NCBI GenBank assembly: GCA_911728435.2
Contig: CAJVRQ020000074.1
Span: 1 to 64,000 of the forward strand
DNA: 64,000 nt
Source: Apoderus coryli
Lineage: Eukaryota > Arthropoda > Insecta > Coleoptera > Attelabidae
Reading direction: 5' to 3'
The notes under the pieces were generated by a model, which did not search any database, had not been told where the DNA came from, and saw nothing but the letters and a program-made list of their open reading frames with translations. Each line of letters begins with the position of its first letter. Position 1 is the stretch's first letter. The translations under genes and the position numbers were made by a program. Positions 61,600 to 64,000 of this stretch are shown piece by piece.

Positions 61600-63521
61600 T
61601 TAATCTAATTTCTTTTGACTAATAAAATTTACTTTTAAATTCTAAGTGAGAAAACAGCTTTTTGGGAGCCATTTGAACGTTTAATTCTAAATAACAAAAT
61701 TTTAGTAACAAAACGCGCTAATTCGTTCTAATTTGCTTTTTTATGCTTAATCTAATTTCTTTTGACTAATAAAATTTACTTTTAAATTCTAAGTGAGAAA
61801 ACAGCTTTTTGGGAGCCATTTGAAAAGTTTAATTCTAAATAACAAAATTTTAGTAACAAAACGCGCTAAATCGTTCTAATTTGCTTTTTTATGCTTAATC
61901 TAATTTCTTTTGACTAATAAAATTTACTTTTATATTCTAAGTGAGAAAACAGCTTTTTGGGAGCCATTTGAAAAGTTTAATTCTAAATAACAAAATTTTA
62001 GTAACAAAACGCTCTAATTCGTTCTAATTTGCTTTTTTATGCTTAATCTAATTTCTTTTGACTTATAAAATTTACTTTTATATTCTAAGTGAGAAAACAG
62101 CTTTTTGGGAGCCATTTGAAAAGTTTAATTCTAAATAACAAAATTTTAGTAACAAAACGCTCTAATTCGTTCTAATTTGCTTTTTTATGCTTAATCTAAT
62201 TTCTTTTGACTAATAAAATTTACTTTTAAATTCTAAGTGAGAAAACAGCTTTTTGGGAGCCATTTGAAAAGTTTAATTCTAATTAACAAAATTTTAGTAA
62301 CAAAACGCTCTAATTCGTTCTAATTTGCTTTTTTATGCTTAATCTAATTTCTTTTGACTAATAAAATTTACTTTTATATTCTAAGTGAGAAAACAGCTTT
62401 TTGGGAGCCATTTGAAAAGTTTAATTCTAAATAACAAAATTTTAGTAACAAAACGCGCTAAATCGTTCTAATTTGCTTTTTTATGCTTAATCTAATTTCT
62501 TTAGACTAATAAAATTTACTTTATATTCTAAGTGAGAAAACAGCTTTTTGGGCGCCATTTGAAAAGTTTAATTCTAAATAACAAAATTTTAGTAACAAAA
62601 CGCTCTAATTCGTTCTAATTTGCTTTTTTATGCTTAATCTAATTTTTTTTGACTAATAAAATTTACTTTTATATTCTAAGTGAGAAAACAGCTTTTTGGG
62701 CGCCATTTGAAAAGTTTAATTCTAAATAACAAAATTTTAGTAACAAAACGCTCTAATTTGTTCTAATTTGCTTTTTTATGCTTAATCTAATTTCTTTTGA
62801 CTAATAAAATTTACTTTTAAATTCTAAGTGAGAAAACAGCTTTTTGGGAGCCATTTGAAAAGTTTAATTCTAATTAACAAAATTTTAGTAACAAAACGCT
62901 CTAATTCGTTCTAATTTGCTTTTTTATGGTTAATCTAATTTCTTTTCACTAATAAAATTTACTTTTAAATTCTAAGTGAGGAAACAGCTTTTTGGGAGCC
63001 ATTTGAAAAGTTTAATTCTAATTAACAAAATTTTAGTAACAAAACGCTCTAATTCGTTCTAATTTGCTTTTTTATGCTTAATCTAATTTCTTTTGACTAA
63101 TAAAATTTACTTTTATATTCTAAGTGAGAAAACAGCTTTTTGGGAGCCATTTGAAAAGTTTAATTCTAAATAACGAAATTTTAGTAACAAAACGCGCTAA
63201 ATCGTTTTAATTTGCTTTTTTATGCTTAATCTAATTTCTTTAGACTAATAAAATTTACTTTTAAATTCTAAGTGAGAAAACAGCTTTTTGGCAGCCATTT
63301 GAAAAGTTTAATTCTAAATAACAAAATTTTAGTAACAAAACGCGCTAAATCGTTCTAATTTGCTTTTTTATGCTTAATCTAATTTCTTTTGACCAATAAA
63401 ATTTACTTTGAAATTCTAAGTGAGAAAACAGCTTTTTGGGAACCATTTGAAAAGTTTAATTCTAAATAACAAAATTTTAGTAACAAAACGCTCTAATTCG
63501 TTCTAATTTGCTTTTTTACGC
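61513..63521 (+). repeat. 2.0-kb HOR unit
   Basis: The order is S-T-U-like-E-E-I'-G-H-V-K'-W-X-B'-Y, the same plan as 34598-36606. Private changes include gacttataaaa near 62065 and ctaatttgttc near 62757. Confidence 0.83.
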
Positions 63522-63608
63522 TTAATCTAACTTATTTTCACTAATAAAATCAATAACAAAATTTTAGTAACAAAACGCACTAATACGTTCTAAATTGCTT
63601 TTTTATGC
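63522..63608 (+). repeat. 87-bp monomer S, copy 21
   Basis: It is preceded by Y and followed by T' and O. Confidence 0.95.
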
Positions 63609-63903
63609 TTAATCTAATTTCTTTTGACTAATAAAATTTACTTTTAAATTCTAAGTGAGAAAACAGCTTTTTGGCAGCCCTTTGAACGTTTAATTCTAAA
63701 TAACAAAATTTTAGTAACACAACGCGCTAATTCGTTCTAAATTGCTTATTTACGCTTAATCTAACTTATTTTCACTAATAAAATTTACTTTTAAATTCTA
63801 AGTGAGAAAACAGCTTTTTGGGAGCCATTTGAAAAGTTTAATTCTAAATAACGAAATTTTAGTAACAAAACGCGCTAAATCGTTTTAATTTGCTTTTTTA
63901 TGC

Positions 63904-64000
63904 TTAATCTAATTTCTTTTGACTAATAAAATTTACTTTTAAATTCTAAGTGAGAAAACAGCTTTTTGGCAGCCATTTGAAAAGTTTAATTCTAAATAAC
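63904..64000 (+). repeat. Partial monomer at right window edge
   Basis: This is the first 97 bases of a unit with tttgact, aaattc and ggcagcc, cut by the window end. The array evidently continues beyond it. Confidence 0.95.

Larger units (their letters stand above)
1..64000 (+). repeat. 148-bp AT-rich satellite array filling the window
   Basis: Every part of the window is a copy of one 148-bp unit, arranged head to tail with no inverted copies and no interrupting unique DNA. G+C of the consensus is 35 of 148 bases. Recurrent landmarks in each unit are ttaatctaa at the start, taataaaattt near position 21, ctaagtgag near 43, the only GC-rich patch gggagcc at 65-71, taacaaaattttagtaac near 94, and a T6 run near 139. 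Stop codons occur in all frames, and 148 is not a multiple of 3, so no reading frame crosses units. Array length and homogeneity fit a eukaryotic satellite. Location on a chromosome and any centromere role cannot be read from the sequence. Confidence 0.98.

Noticed and set aside
1..64000. Regular repeats as a CRISPR array
   Set aside because: The 148-bp units are contiguous, with no unique spacers between short repeats and no cas genes.
1..64000. Protein-coding potential
   Set aside because: TAA and TAG occur in every frame, and a 148-bp unit shifts frame each copy. The recurring minus-strand ATG at monomer position 73 (atggctccc) runs only 17 codons to a TAG at about position 20, and the plus-strand ATG at the unit end runs 8 codons.
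1..64000. CENP-B box
   Set aside because: The stretch attcgttctaa fits the first half of the known box (ttcg, four bases, a). The required cggg is replaced by ttgc, and I found no copy with it on the plus strand.
1..64000. RNA polymerase III gene units (T6 run in each monomer as terminator)
   Set aside because: T6 runs are expected at 76% A+T. ggttctaat in some monomers does not match a B box, and I see no A box, so there is no support for tRNA, 5S or SINE-like units.
1..64000. Telomeric repeats or transposon insertions
   Set aside because: No short telomere-type repeats, terminal inverted repeats, LTRs or target-site duplications around non-satellite sequence are visible; nothing departs from the satellite.
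1..64000. Species assignment from the satellite
   Set aside because: I do not recognise the monomer as a named satellite, and AT-rich monomers near 150 bp occur in many animals and plants, so any taxonomic call would be a guess.

Overview
The whole 64 kb window is one uninterrupted, head-to-tail array of a single AT-rich satellite. The monomer consensus is 148 bp with about 24% G+C; a copy matching it exactly lies at 2971-3118. I see no unique sequence, protein gene, RNA gene or transposon on either strand. There are about 420 full-length monomers, 21 monomers of 87 bp carrying one shared 61-bp deletion, one 80-bp monomer, and a partial monomer at the right edge. All share one orientation. 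An array of this size and regularity points to a eukaryotic heterochromatic (centromeric, pericentromeric or subtelomeric) satellite block. The sequence alone does not let me name the species. Letter names for monomer types (A, B, C and so on) are my own shorthand, defined in the feature list.

The array is layered. Monomers fall into diagnostic types that recur in fixed order, forming higher-order repeats (HORs). From 1 to about 25.0 kb the base unit is a 9-monomer HOR (A-B-C-D-E-F-G-H-I, 1330 bp) with 10-monomer variants (1479 bp). These are grouped with a long irregular unit into three larger repeats of about 7.4-8.1 kb (1931-9358, 9359-16895, 16896-25024). From 25.0 to 32.7 kb a 17-monomer HOR of 2452 bp (A to H', K, L, M, N, N, S, T, U, I) appears, together with copies that have lost blocks of monomers. 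From 32.7 to 58.0 kb a roughly 2.0 kb HOR without type A dominates; it is punctuated by the 87-bp monomer S and carries new types V, W, X, Y and Z. From 58.03 to about 61.6 kb the 17-monomer family returns as an island, and the last 2.4 kb is again the 2.0 kb family.

The most informative features are mutational scars that mark how the array evolves. A 30-bp double hairpin occurs in four copies (37755, 43502, 45614, 48020), each at the same HOR position. A perfect 11-bp-arm hairpin at 51132-51158 looks like a quasipalindrome corrected to a palindrome. Several hybrid monomers mark in-register unequal exchanges: loss of 530 bp at 26799-26946, loss of 592 bp at 29842, and gain of 444 bp at 54987-55430. 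Two different deletions occupy the same HOR slot (87-bp S versus the 80-bp monomer at 59807).

The first 3.9 kb carries about 18 single-base homopolymer expansions, against about 3 in the following 60 kb. This looks more like base-calling error at a thinly covered contig end than biology. Monomer counts and coordinates were derived by eye; boundaries are given with the monomer starting at ttaatctaa, an arbitrary phase.
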